Shown here: positions 1 to 5,216 of the stretch, in pieces
How positions within the stretch are numbered: the stretch's first letter is position 1
Layout of the letters: each line of letters opens with the position of its first letter
NCBI GenBank assembly: GCA_026786065.1
Contig: JAJAYS010000340.1
Span: 1 to 6,627, forward strand
DNA: 6,627 nt
Reading direction: 5' to 3'
Source: Polaromonas sp.
GTDB lineage: Bacteria; Pseudomonadota; Gammaproteobacteria; Burkholderiales; Burkholderiaceae_C
Notes under the pieces: model-generated
Seen by the model: only the letters and a program-made list of their open reading frames with translations
Databases searched by the model: none
What the model was told of the DNA's origin: nothing
Program-made: the position numbers and the translations under genes

Positions 1-197
1 GGGGGCTGCAGTACTCGGCGCCGGGCCGCCCCAAGCAAGCACAGCCCCCCCGGGGGGCAGCGCAGTACGCGAAGCGACAAGCGTGGGGGCTGCAGTACTC
101 GGCGCCGGGCCGCCCCAAGCAAGCACAGCCCCCCCGGGGGGCAGCGCAGTACGCGAAGCGACAAGCGTGGGGGCTGCAGTACTCGGCGCCGGGCCGC
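1..197 (+). repeat. 84-bp GC-rich tandem repeat, 2.35 exact copies, inside the mutase gene
   Basis: Bases 1-84 and 85-168 are identical, and 169-197 repeat the first 29 bases before the match ends at 198. The unit is 28 codons, so the array keeps the frame and encodes a 28-residue peptide containing GAGPPQASTAPPGGSAVREA. Each unit holds a near-perfect GC palindrome, seven C followed by six G flanked by G and C (44-58 and 128-142), plus a GCGAAGCGACAAGCGTG tail. From memory, very similar GC-rich units are dispersed between genes in Comamonadaceae genomes, so I read this as a REP-like element inside a gene. The array runs off the left edge, so the true copy number is unknown. Confidence 0.9.
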
Positions 198-451
198 AAG
201 ACGCCAGCGCCGCGGGAGCCCGCGTGCTGCGCGACGCGATCGGCGCCGGGGCTACGGTATCGACCATCGACGGCGTCCGCATCGATTGGCCCGACGGTTT
301 CGGTTTGATCCGCGCATCGAACACTACGCCGGTGCTGGTGCTGCGTTTTGAAGGCCACACCGAGCAGGCCTTGAAGCGCATCGAGACCGACATGCTGGCG
401 CTGCTGCGCAGCGTCAAGCCGGATGCGAGCCTGGCTGCCGCAACGCACTAG
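2..451 (+). CDS. Phosphomannomutase/phosphoglucomutase, C-terminal part (5' end outside window)
   Basis: This is the 3' end of an alpha-D-phosphohexomutase gene of the AlgC/ManB type. Such cytoplasmic enzymes interconvert hexose 6-phosphate and hexose 1-phosphate for nucleotide-sugar, LPS and exopolysaccharide synthesis. The reading frame is open from base 2 to the TAG at 449-451. The recognisable part is the last domain, from the STIDGVRIDWPDGFGLIRAS stretch into NTTPVLVLRFEGHTEQAL. RASNTTP is the family's phosphate-binding loop in domain 4, and a helix and short tail follow. Upstream of this domain, about 65 residues of Ala/Gly/Pro-rich sequence come from an exact 84-bp tandem repeat. That is not normal mutase sequence and probably expands the linker or helix between domains 3 and 4. 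The catalytic serine and metal site lie outside the window. Family assignment is firm, sugar specificity is not. waaC follows after 138 bases on the same strand. Confidence 0.85.
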   Translation, partial: GAAVLGAGPPQASTAPPGGSAVREATSVGAAVLGAGPPQASTAPPGGSAVREATSVGAAVLGAGPQDASAAGARVLRDAIGAGATVSTIDGVRIDWPDGFGLIRASNTTPVLVLRFEGHTEQALKRIETDMLALLRSVKPDASLAAATH

Positions 452-530
452 CGTCGTCAAAGACCGCGCAAGCGCCCCGACCGAGCAGGGCAAAATGCAG
501 GCTGAATTTTTCTGCCGGCTCGCCGCGTTT

Positions 531-559
531 TTGCATTTGCCGAGCCGTAGCGTTAAAAA
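531..559 (+). promoter_or_regulatory. Possible sigma-70 promoter upstream of waaC
   Basis: TTGCAT (531-536), a 17-base spacer and TAAAAA (554-559) lie 31 bases before the waaC start, in the 138-base gap after the mutase gene. The -35 matches consensus at 3 of 6 positions and the -10 at 4 of 6. The gap is richer in A and T than its surroundings. Read-through from the mutase gene is an equally reasonable way to transcribe waaC. Confidence 0.3.
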
Positions 560-589
560 GACCGCGGCGCTGTTTACCGTCCCTCACCG

Positions 590-1738
590 ATGAAAATTCT
601 GCTGGTCAAACTCTCTTCGCTGGGCGATGTGGTGCACACGCTGCCGGTGGTGCAGGACATCCACGCGGCGCTGCCCGACGCACAGATCGACTGGGTCATC
701 GAAAAATCCTTCGCACCGCTGCTCGCGCCGCTGCTGGCGCCCGGCGCCGGTCTGAGCCGCGTCGTCGGCTGCGAGCTACGGCGCTGGCGCAAGGCGCCGC
801 TCGCGGCCTGGCTGCGCGGGCCGTGGCGCGACTTCAAGGCGGAACTGCAGGGCGTGGCCTACGACGCGGTTATCGATCTGCAGGGCCTGACCAAGTCGGC
901 GCTGGTGGCCCGGCTCGCCCGGCTGGCGCCCGGTGGCAAACGCTTTGCGCTGGCCAACCAGACCGAAGGCTCCAGCTACGAGGCGCCGACGCGCTGGGTC
1001 GCCGACGTCGCCATCCGGATCGAGCCGCATGTGCATGCCGTGCAGCGCGGTCGCGAACTGGCGGCAGCGGCACTCGGCTACAGCGTCGATTCCGCTGCGG
1101 TTTATGGATTAAATACGCCTTCAGCCGAGGCGGATCGGGCGCAGGCAGCTCCTGAAACGATAGCGGTCTGGACGCCGCCCGGCGTCGCTTTGGCCCACGG
1201 CACCTCGCGGGCCGACAAGCGGTGGCCGCTGGAGCACTGGATCGAACTCGGGCTGCGCCTGAATGCCGCCGGCTTCGAGGTGCTGCTGCCGCACGGCTCG
1301 GTCGATGAGTACTCGACCAGCCACCTGATCGCCCGCGCGCTCAACGCGCTTGAATCCGCCCCGCCCGGCGCCCGCGTGCTGCCGGTGCTGGCTCTCGACG
1401 CGCTGACGCGCCAGCTTGCGGGCTGCGCCGGCGTCATCGGCGTGGACAGCGGCGTCAGCCACATCGCGGTGGCGCTTGGACTGCCGCACGTGCAGATTTA
1501 CAACTTCGACACCGCCTGGCGCACCGGGCCAGCCGATTCCCCACCCGGTGACGCGCCCCATTTGGCGCCCGGTTTTGCGCAGGCTGGCCACGCCCGGCAG
1601 ATCAGCCTGGTCGCGCATCCCTTCGCGGACGTGGACGCGGTCTGGCAGGCCTGGCTGACCTGCGGCGCAGCGGCCGTTGCGCCCGCCGCCGCCCAGCCGC
1701 CGGTGTTCGCCCGAAGCGACGCCGCACCCACCGCATGA
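590..1738 (+). CDS. waaC: Lipopolysaccharide heptosyltransferase I
   Basis: WaaC transfers L-glycero-D-manno-heptose from ADP-heptose to the Kdo region of the LPS inner core, at the cytoplasmic face of the inner membrane. The 382-residue product has the GT9 layout. The N-terminal domain starts MKILLVKLSSLGDVVHTLP, with D13 matching the catalytic Asp of E. coli WaaC, and has YDAVIDLQGLTKSA near 91-104. The nucleotide-sugar domain has HGTSRADKRWP (203-213; K210 is the expected ligand-binding Lys) and GVDSGVSHIAVALGLP (284-299; D286). It is longer than the usual 320-350 residues because of a repeat-derived insert near 171-192 and an Ala/Pro-rich tail. The first ATG fits the family N terminus, although no clear Shine-Dalgarno precedes it. 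The stop codon overlaps the waaA start (ATGA), which suggests coupled translation. All key motifs are present, so the insert probably sits in a tolerant interdomain loop. Confidence 0.93.
   Translation: MKILLVKLSSLGDVVHTLPVVQDIHAALPDAQIDWVIEKSFAPLLAPLLAPGAGLSRVVGCELRRWRKAPLAAWLRGPWRDFKAELQGVAYDAVIDLQGLTKSALVARLARLAPGGKRFALANQTEGSSYEAPTRWVADVAIRIEPHVHAVQRGRELAAAALGYSVDSAAVYGLNTPSAEADRAQAAPETIAVWTPPGVALAHGTSRADKRWPLEHWIELGLRLNAAGFEVLLPHGSVDEYSTSHLIARALNALESAPPGARVLPVLALDALTRQLAGCAGVIGVDSGVSHIAVALGLPHVQIYNFDTAWRTGPADSPPGDAPHLAPGFAQAGHARQISLVAHPFADVDAVWQAWLTCGAAAVAPAAAQPPVFARSDAAPTA
1101..1166 (+). repeat. Dispersed ~65-bp element inside waaC (copy 1)
   Basis: This stretch shares three blocks at exactly the same spacing with a stretch in waaA: GGGCGC (1137-1142), 3 bases, CAGCTCC (1146-1152), 5 bases, CGATAGCG (1158-1165). 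The AT-richer left half (TTTATGGATTAAATACGCCT) also aligns with the waaA copy if small gaps are allowed. It keeps the waaC frame and encodes roughly YGLNTPSAEADRAQAAPETI, just before the conserved HGTSRADK motif. Boundaries are approximate. From memory it resembles an AT-rich intergenic repeat common in Comamonadaceae. That identification has not been checked by a search. Confidence 0.6.
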
Positions 1739-2478
1739 GCGCGCTGGCGCTGCGGCTTTATGCCGGCCTGATGTGGCTGGTGCAGCCGCTGCTGCGGCTT
1801 AAGCTGGCGCGCCGCGCCGCCCGCGAGTCGGGTTATGCCCAGGCTGTCGGAGAGCGGTTCGGCCACTACAACCAGCCAGTCGAGAGCCGCCGCGAGCTGG
1901 TCTGGCTGCATGCCGTGTCGCTGGGTGAAACCCGTACCGCGGCCGTGCTGCTGAAGGCGCTGCGCGACGCGCACCCTGGCCTGCGCGTGCTGCTGACGCA
2001 CGGCACCGCGACCGGCCGGGCCGAAGGGCTGGGGTTGTTGGCGCCCGGTGACCTGCAGGTCTGGCAACCGTGGGACAGCCCGGCGGCGGTCGCGCGTTTT
2101 CTTGATCACTTCAAGCCGCGCGTCGGGCTACTGATGGAAACCGAAGTTTGGCCCTGCCTGGTCGCCGCAGCCGACGCGCGGGCCGTGCCGCGGCTGCTGG
2201 TCAATGCTCGGCTGTCTGAAAAATCACTGCTGCAGGCGCTGCGTATGGGCCCGCTGGCGCTGCCCGCCTTTGCGGCCTTGAAGCAGGTGTACGCCCAGAC
2301 CGCCGACGGCGCCGCGCGCTTTGCGCAGCTCGGCGTGGTGGTGGCCGGGGTCTTCGGCAACCTGAAGTTCGATGCCGAACCCGATGCCGCACAGCAGGCC
2401 CAGGGCCGGGCCTGGCGCAGCGTAGCCGCAGGCCCAGTGCTGATGTTCGCCAGTTCGCGGGACGGCGAGGAAGCCGCA

Positions 2479-2545
2479 TTTTTTAATGAAATAATCGCTC
2501 TAAGGCAGCAAATACGGGCGCGATCAGCTCCGTTTTCGATAGCGA
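2479..2545 (+). repeat. Dispersed ~65-bp element inside waaA (copy 2)
   Basis: This is the partner of the waaC element: GGGCGC (2516-2521), 3 bases, CAGCTCC (2525-2531), 5 bases, CGATAGCG (2537-2544). The left part, TTTTAATGAAATAATCGCTC, is strikingly AT-rich for this genome. TCGCT (2494-2498) and AGCGA (2541-2545) form short inverted ends. It lies in frame directly after the conserved RDGEEA of WaaA and encodes residues 249-270, where other family members have a short variable linker. Boundaries are approximate. Confidence 0.6.
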
Positions 2546-2571
2546 CTGACGGGCGTTCGCAAGGTGCTGAC

Positions 2572-2603
2572 GATCTGGGTAGTGACCTGGGTAGTGACCT
2601 GAC
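2572..2603 (+). repeat. 12-bp coding repeat (DLGS units) in waaA
   Basis: CTGGGTAGTGAC occurs twice in exact tandem (2575-2586 and 2587-2598), with partial matches on both sides. In the waaA frame this encodes DLGSDLGSDLT (residues 280-290). The unit is a multiple of three, so copy-number changes would not alter the frame. Confidence 0.8.
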
Positions 2604-2685
2604 TGAAGGCTTGGTTGTAGGCGGCGAGGAGCGCGAGGCCGAGCGCGTGGGTTCTGGCTTTTCCGCCGGCCTGACTACTGGCGCC

Positions 2686-2745
2686 GATGGGCGCGTAGAT
2701 GGGCGCGCACCTCAGCGTGCAGATGGGCGTGTGGATGGGCGCGTG
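2686..2745 (+). repeat. 12-bp coding repeat (DGRV units) in waaA
   Basis: There are five consecutive 12-base units, four beginning GATGGGCG and one diverged (CCTCAGCGTGCA, 2710-2721). In the frame of the N-terminal half they read DGRV, DGRA, PQRA, DGRV, DGRV (from residue 318). The stop in the other frame at 2696-2698 sits inside this array, so N-terminal-frame reading must extend at least to here. No WaaA family function is known to me for such a segment. Confidence 0.8.
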
Positions 2746-3379
2746 GCAGCCCCAGTCCAGGCCTGGCCCGACGCCGACGCCGACGGCGACGCGGGGAGCG
2801 CTTCGCCTGCGCGCGCGCGCTCAGGCCGTTTCGCCAGCGCATCGGCCGGCGCCGGATGCACCGCGCAGCACCTGGCCTGCCATCAAGCTGCTGATCGTGC
2901 CGCGCCACCCGCATCGTTTTGATGCGGTCGAGGCGTTGGCGCTGCAGCACGGGCTGCGTGTGTCACGCCGCTCGACCTGGCCAGACGGACCGGCAAGCAG
3001 CCTCGAGGCTTTGCAGGCCGAGGTCTGGCTTGGCGATTCGCTCGGTGAGATGGCGCTGTACTACACGCTGGCCGATGTTGCGCTGCTGGGTGGCAGCTTC
3101 GAGCCTCTGGGTGGCCAGAACCTGATCGAAGCCGCCGCCTGCGGCTGCCCGATCGTGATGGGCCCGCACACCTTCAATTTTTCGGAAGCCGCAGCATTGG
3201 CCGAGGCCGAAGGCGCGGCGCTGCGGGTGGGCGACCTGCGCGAAGGCGTGGGGGCTGCGGTCGGCCTGATCAACGATGCGCCTGGGCGTCGGCGGGCGGT
3301 GGACGCCGGATTGGGCTTTGCGGCCCGCCATCGCGGCGCGACGGGCAAAACGCTGGCAGCGGTCGGCCGGTATCTTTGA
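2699..3379 (+). CDS. WaaA C-terminal (CMP-Kdo-binding) part as a separate open frame
   Basis: This is the downstream frame of the broken waaA gene. It opens directly after a TAG at 2696-2698, and its first possible start is the ATG at 2699 inside the 12-bp repeat. The true WaaA homology begins much later, near 2881 (IKLLIVPRHPHRFD), and runs to RYL and the TGA at 3377-3379. It holds the C-terminal GT-B half that binds the CMP-Kdo donor. No Shine-Dalgarno precedes the ATG, and the first 60 residues look like out-of-frame translation of the repeat region. I do not think it is an independent gene. It is listed so the reader can locate the half-enzyme. Confidence 0.4.
   Translation: MGAHLSVQMGVWMGAWQPQSRPGPTPTPTATRGALRLRARAQAVSPAHRPAPDAPRSTWPAIKLLIVPRHPHRFDAVEALALQHGLRVSRRSTWPDGPASSLEALQAEVWLGDSLGEMALYYTLADVALLGGSFEPLGGQNLIEAAACGCPIVMGPHTFNFSEAAALAEAEGAALRVGDLREGVGAAVGLINDAPGRRRAVDAGLGFAARHRGATGKTLAAVGRYL
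2809..2820 (+). repeat. (GC)6 dinucleotide run within the waaA frameshift interval
   Basis: Six GC units lie inside 2699-2919, the only interval in which the waaA frame change can have happened. Gaining one GC unit (+2 bases) would join the two frames. Nearby CCCC (2750-2753) and GGGG (2793-2796) are alternative sites where removal of one base would do the same. Confidence 0.7.
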
Positions 3380-3430
3380 AGCGGCGTAATACGGACCGGC
3401 CTTGCGCTGTCATGCCGGCCCCTCGGCTGT

Positions 3431-3540
3431 TATCCCGGCCTTGAGCCGGGATCCATGCGGTGGCCTGCGCGGGGGCGTGGATACCGGATCGAGGAGGGGA
3501 TGCAAGTCTTCGGCCCGCGATCCCGGCACCGCGCATCCAT
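3431..3540. repeat. Compound palindromic repeat between convergent waaA and yihY
   Basis: The core is a perfect hairpin: ATCCCGGC (3432-3439), a 5-base loop, GCCGGGAT (3445-3452). A second, slightly imperfect pair follows, ATCCATGC (3451-3458) with GCGTGGAT (3475-3482), and a third, GGATGC (3498-3503) with GCATCC (3533-3538). The 'ATCCCGGC...GCCGGGATCCATGC' style is that of a widespread proteobacterial intergenic repeat. It fills most of the 181 bases between the 3' ends of waaA and the oppositely oriented yihY gene. It may block or end transcription from both sides, but no T-run follows the stem, so it is not a classical intrinsic terminator. I see no gene in this gap. Confidence 0.65.
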
Positions 3541-3560
3541 GAGCACCTCTCCAGGCGTCC

Positions 3561-4475
3561 TCAGCCGCTTCGCGCCGGTGCGCCCGAATGCGCGCCCGCC
3601 TGCGGCGGCTCCAGTACCTCTCCCGAGCCTTTCAGCGAACCGTAGGTGTTGGCATAGGCCCAAGTAAATTCCGCGCCCAGCAAAAAAATCTGCGCCGAGT
3701 AGTACACCCAGACCAGCACCACGACCAGCGAGCCGGCTGCCCCGAAACCCGATGCCACGCCGCTCTTGCCGATGTAAATACCAATAAGGAATTTGCCGAT
3801 GGTGAACAGCAGGGCCGTCACCGCCGCGCCCAGCCACACGTCCAGCCAGTGCACCTGCACCCGCGGCATGATTTTGTAGATCATCGCGAACACCGTAGTC
3901 GTTAACGCCAGCCCGACCACCAGGTTGACGACTTGCGCCATCACCTCCCATTCGCCAAAAACCCCGCCCCACCACTTGCCGAGCGCCGACACGACCGCAC
4001 CAAACACCAGCGAAACCATAAGCAAAAACGCAATTCCCATGATCATCCCGAACGACAGCAGCCGCGTGCGCAGCAGGCCGAAGAGACCGCCCGATTTTGC
4101 GCGTGCTGGCGCGCGCCAGATGCGGTCAAGAGCGTCCTGCAATTCGCCGAACACACTGGTCGCGCCGACCACCACCAGCGCCAGCCCGATCACCGTGGCC
4201 GTGATGCCTTCGGACGGCTTGCTGACACTCGCCAGCAGGCCCTCGATGGATTTGGCCGCCTCGTCGCCGAACAGATCGCGCAGCTGGCCGAAGATCTCGC
4301 CATGCACCGCGTCGGCACCGAACACCAGACCGGCAATTGCAATCACGATCAGCAGCATCGGTGCCAGCGAAAACAGCGTGTAGTACGACAGCGCTGCACC
4401 CATGCTGGGCGCGTAGTCGTCGATCCAGGCGTTGGTGGCGGTTTTGAGAAGCGTCCAGGTTTGCGGCAGTGTCAT
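3561..4475 (-). CDS. yihY: YihY/BrkB-family inner-membrane protein
   Basis: This is a 304-residue polytopic membrane protein of the YihY/virulence factor BrkB family, often mislabelled ribonuclease BN. Its biochemical role is not settled, and transport or envelope maintenance are suggestions only. Six hydrophobic segments are visible near residues 27-53, 91-110, 138-164, 178-200, 213-236 and 246-274. Family hallmarks are WIDDYAPSMGAALSYYTLFS at the first membrane segment, GELQDALDRIW (110-120), a Y-K-I-M-P turn at 200-204, and GAAGSLVVVLVWVYYSAQIF ending in LGAEFTWAYA. The start fits the usual short cytoplasmic lead before the WIDDYAPS motif, although no Shine-Dalgarno is visible upstream. 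The Gly/Pro/Ala-rich tail after residue 283 is variable and probably cytoplasmic. It stands alone: convergent with waaA and divergent from the small secreted-protein gene. Family confidence is high, function is unknown. Confidence 0.92.
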   Translation of the reverse strand: MTLPQTWTLLKTATNAWIDDYAPSMGAALSYYTLFSLAPMLLIVIAIAGLVFGADAVHGEIFGQLRDLFGDEAAKSIEGLLASVSKPSEGITATVIGLALVVVGATSVFGELQDALDRIWRAPARAKSGGLFGLLRTRLLSFGMIMGIAFLLMVSLVFGAVVSALGKWWGGVFGEWEVMAQVVNLVVGLALTTTVFAMIYKIMPRVQVHWLDVWLGAAVTALLFTIGKFLIGIYIGKSGVASGFGAAGSLVVVLVWVYYSAQIFLLGAEFTWAYANTYGSLKGSGEVLEPPQAGAHSGAPARSG

Positions 4476-4614
4476 GGGCAGGGAAGGGCTGGAAGAGGCA
4501 GAAAAGGGCGTAACGCGCCGTTCGAATCGATGCGAGACTATCGGCGGGCCTGCCGCCGGGCGCTGTCAGCAAACGGCGTCAGCGGGGCTACGAAACCGGC
4601 GCAAGTCGGCGTCA

Positions 4615-4632
4615 GCGCCCGGTTGCGGGCGC
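4615..4632. other. GC-rich hairpin in the divergent intergenic region
   Basis: GCGCCCG (4615-4621), loop GTTG, CGGGCGC (4626-4632) form a perfect 7-bp stem in the 258-base space between the divergent yihY and small-protein genes. GGCGTCAGC occurs twice just before or overlapping it (4575-4583, 4608-4616), and GGCGTCAG recurs at 4698-4705. It could be a protein-binding site or an RNA hairpin. No function can be assigned from sequence. Apart from the promoter and hairpin listed separately, I see nothing else in this gap. Confidence 0.45.
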
Positions 4633-4667
4633 CGTTGTACCGCCGCGCTTCCCTCTCGCAACTCCGC

Positions 4668-4695
4668 TTGAATTCGAGGCCAGTCTTGCTAGTAT
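4668..4695 (+). promoter_or_regulatory. Probable sigma-70 promoter of the small secreted-protein gene
   Basis: TTGAAT (4668-4673), a 16-base spacer and TAGTAT (4690-4695), with TGC directly before the -10 (4687-4689), give an extended -10 promoter. Each hexamer matches consensus at 4 of 6 positions. Transcription would begin near 4702, about 30 bases before the ATG, inside the inverted repeat at 4699-4718. Confidence 0.5.
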
Positions 4696-4698
4696 TTG

Positions 4699-4718
4699 GC
4701 GTCAGTATTTTCTGACGC
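4699..4718 (+). promoter_or_regulatory. Inverted repeat overlapping the predicted transcription start
   Basis: GCGTCAG (4699-4705), TATTTT, CTGACGC (4712-4718) form a perfect 7-bp inverted repeat between the predicted -10 and the ribosome binding site. As DNA it could be an operator. As RNA it would make a 5' hairpin ending 5 bases before the Shine-Dalgarno. Nothing in the window encodes an obvious regulator for it. Confidence 0.5.
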
Positions 4719-4723
4719 AGACC

Positions 4724-4728
4724 GGAGA
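4724..4728 (+). promoter_or_regulatory. Ribosome binding site of the small secreted-protein gene
   Basis: GGAGA lies 5 bases before the ATG at 4734. It is the only clear Shine-Dalgarno next to a start codon in this window, and it supports the choice of start and the reality of this small gene. Confidence 0.7.
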
Positions 4729-4733
4729 CAGAC

Positions 4734-4970
4734 ATGAAATTCATTCTCGCCGCCCTCGCGCTGGCAGCGACCTCGCTGGCGTTTGCCAACAGTTGCCCGA
4801 TGCAAATGAAAGAGATCGACGCCAAAATCGCCACCAGCCCCAAGCTGTCCGATGCCGACATGGGCAAAGTCAAAACGCTGCGGGCCGATGGGGAAGCGTT
4901 CCACAAGGCAGGCAAACACGCCGAATCGGAAAAAGCGTTGGGCGACGCCAAAAAATTGTTGGGCATGTAG
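4734..4970 (+). CDS. Small secreted (periplasmic) protein of unknown function
   Basis: This 78-residue protein has a clear Sec signal peptide: basic K2, a hydrophobic core from F3 to L15, and a likely cleavage after AFA at residue 18. The mature part is only about 60 residues, starts NSCPMQMKEID and is highly charged and helical. Lys-rich segments (SDADMGKVKTLRADGEAFHK, then AGKHAESEKALGDAKKLL) look like a helical hairpin of TPR type. The lone cysteine (C21) is not in a lipobox, since N-S precedes it, so a lipoprotein is unlikely. From memory, similar short 'CP...M..ID' proteins occur as hypothetical proteins in other betaproteobacteria, but I know no function. A promoter with an inverted repeat and a good Shine-Dalgarno precede it. 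It is not in an operon with its neighbours: yihY diverges and tolC converges. Confidence 0.8.
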   Translation: MKFILAALALAATSLAFANSCPMQMKEIDAKIATSPKLSDADMGKVKTLRADGEAFHKAGKHAESEKALGDAKKLLGM

Positions 4971-4973
4971 TCC

Positions 4974-4994
4974 GCTTCCGGCCGGGCTGGAAGC
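4974..4994 (+). terminator. Possible hairpin terminator after the small secreted-protein gene
   Basis: GCTTCC (4974-4979), a 9-base loop, GGAAGC (4989-4994) lies 3 bases after the stop codon. The stem is short and no T-run follows, so it is at best a weak or factor-assisted terminator. The rest of the 246-base gap to tolC shows no convincing gene. Confidence 0.3.
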
Positions 4995-5010
4995 CGCCCA
5001 TGGCGAGCAC

Positions 5011-5080
5011 TTTGTTCGGGCGCTATGATGGCGCGCTTTTACCTGGCGCTTGGTTCGGGCGCTGCGATCTGGCGCTTCAA
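5011..5080 (+). repeat. Imperfect 39-bp direct repeat in the small protein-tolC gap
   Basis: GTTCGGGCGCT occurs at 5014-5024 and 5053-5063, and each copy is followed by a similar GAT and CGCTT pattern at the same offset. The period is 39 bases. It looks like a local duplication and has no obvious function. Confidence 0.5.
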
Positions 5081-5164
5081 TCAAGGACAAACGTTCGGTG
5101 TTCCCCGACGAGCCTCCTGGCGAAAAGCCATTGCAGGTCCGAAAAATGGTCTTCTTGCAGCGCG

Positions 5165-5183
5165 TTGACGACGCGTCGGTCAA
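5165..5183 (-). terminator. Possible hairpin downstream of tolC
   Basis: TTGAC and GAC (5165-5172) pair with GTC and GTCAA (5175-5183) with one bulged G, forming a compact stem 34 bases beyond the tolC stop codon. No T-run follows directly on the tolC strand, so the terminator role is tentative. Confidence 0.3.
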
Positions 5184-5216
5184 GCCGCTTTCGCAGTCCC
5201 GGCCCAGTGGCTGTCT

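Larger units (their letters stand above)
1735..3379 (+). pseudogene. waaA: Kdo transferase (3-deoxy-D-manno-octulosonic acid transferase), frame-disrupted
   Basis: WaaA (KdtA) transfers Kdo from CMP-Kdo to the lipid A precursor on the inner membrane. Here the enzyme is split between two frames. Frame one (1735-2922) starts with a hydrophobic anchor (about 4-21), then LVWLHAVSLGE with E65 as the expected catalytic Glu, METEVWP (134-140), NARLSEKS (157-164), GNLKFD (208-213) and FASSRDGEEA. The second frame, open from 2699 to 3379, holds the rest: LLIVPRHPHRFD, VWLGDSLGEMALYYTLADVA, LLGGSFEPLGGQNLIEAA and MGPHTFNF. Together they cover the whole family with nothing essential missing. Between the halves lie about 130 residues of repeat-rich filler that normal WaaA lacks. 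One extra base (or two missing) in 2699-2919 explains the split. The start overlaps the waaC stop and no Shine-Dalgarno is seen. WaaA is essential in most Gram-negatives, so a sequencing error or a length-variable run is at least as likely as real loss. Confidence 0.85.

Noticed and set aside
1..197. CRISPR-like array
   Set aside because: The units are contiguous 84-base tandem copies with no variable spacers, and they are translated as part of a conserved enzyme.
459..566. AAAGACCGCG occurring twice in the gap before waaC (459-468 and 557-566)
   Set aside because: A 10-base match once repeated, with no symmetry or clear relation to the start codon, is too little to call an operator.
574..1618. 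Several long open frames opposite or across waaC
   Set aside because: They overlap a well-supported GT9 enzyme, have Arg/Ala/Pro-rich composition typical of out-of-frame high-GC DNA and contain no recognisable motif.
3933..4715. A 260-codon open frame on the + strand opposite yihY
   Set aside because: It is the antisense of conserved membrane-protein sequence, rich in His/Arg/Gln, and has no known domain.
5001..5029. TATGAT with a weak -35 (TGGCGA) as a promoter in the small protein-tolC gap
   Set aside because: Only the -10 is good, no gene lies downstream on that strand, and the hexamer is part of the imperfect direct repeat.
4689..5183. A - strand frame across the small secreted-protein gene
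   Set aside because: The + strand gene has a signal peptide, Shine-Dalgarno and promoter, and the opposing frame has none of these.
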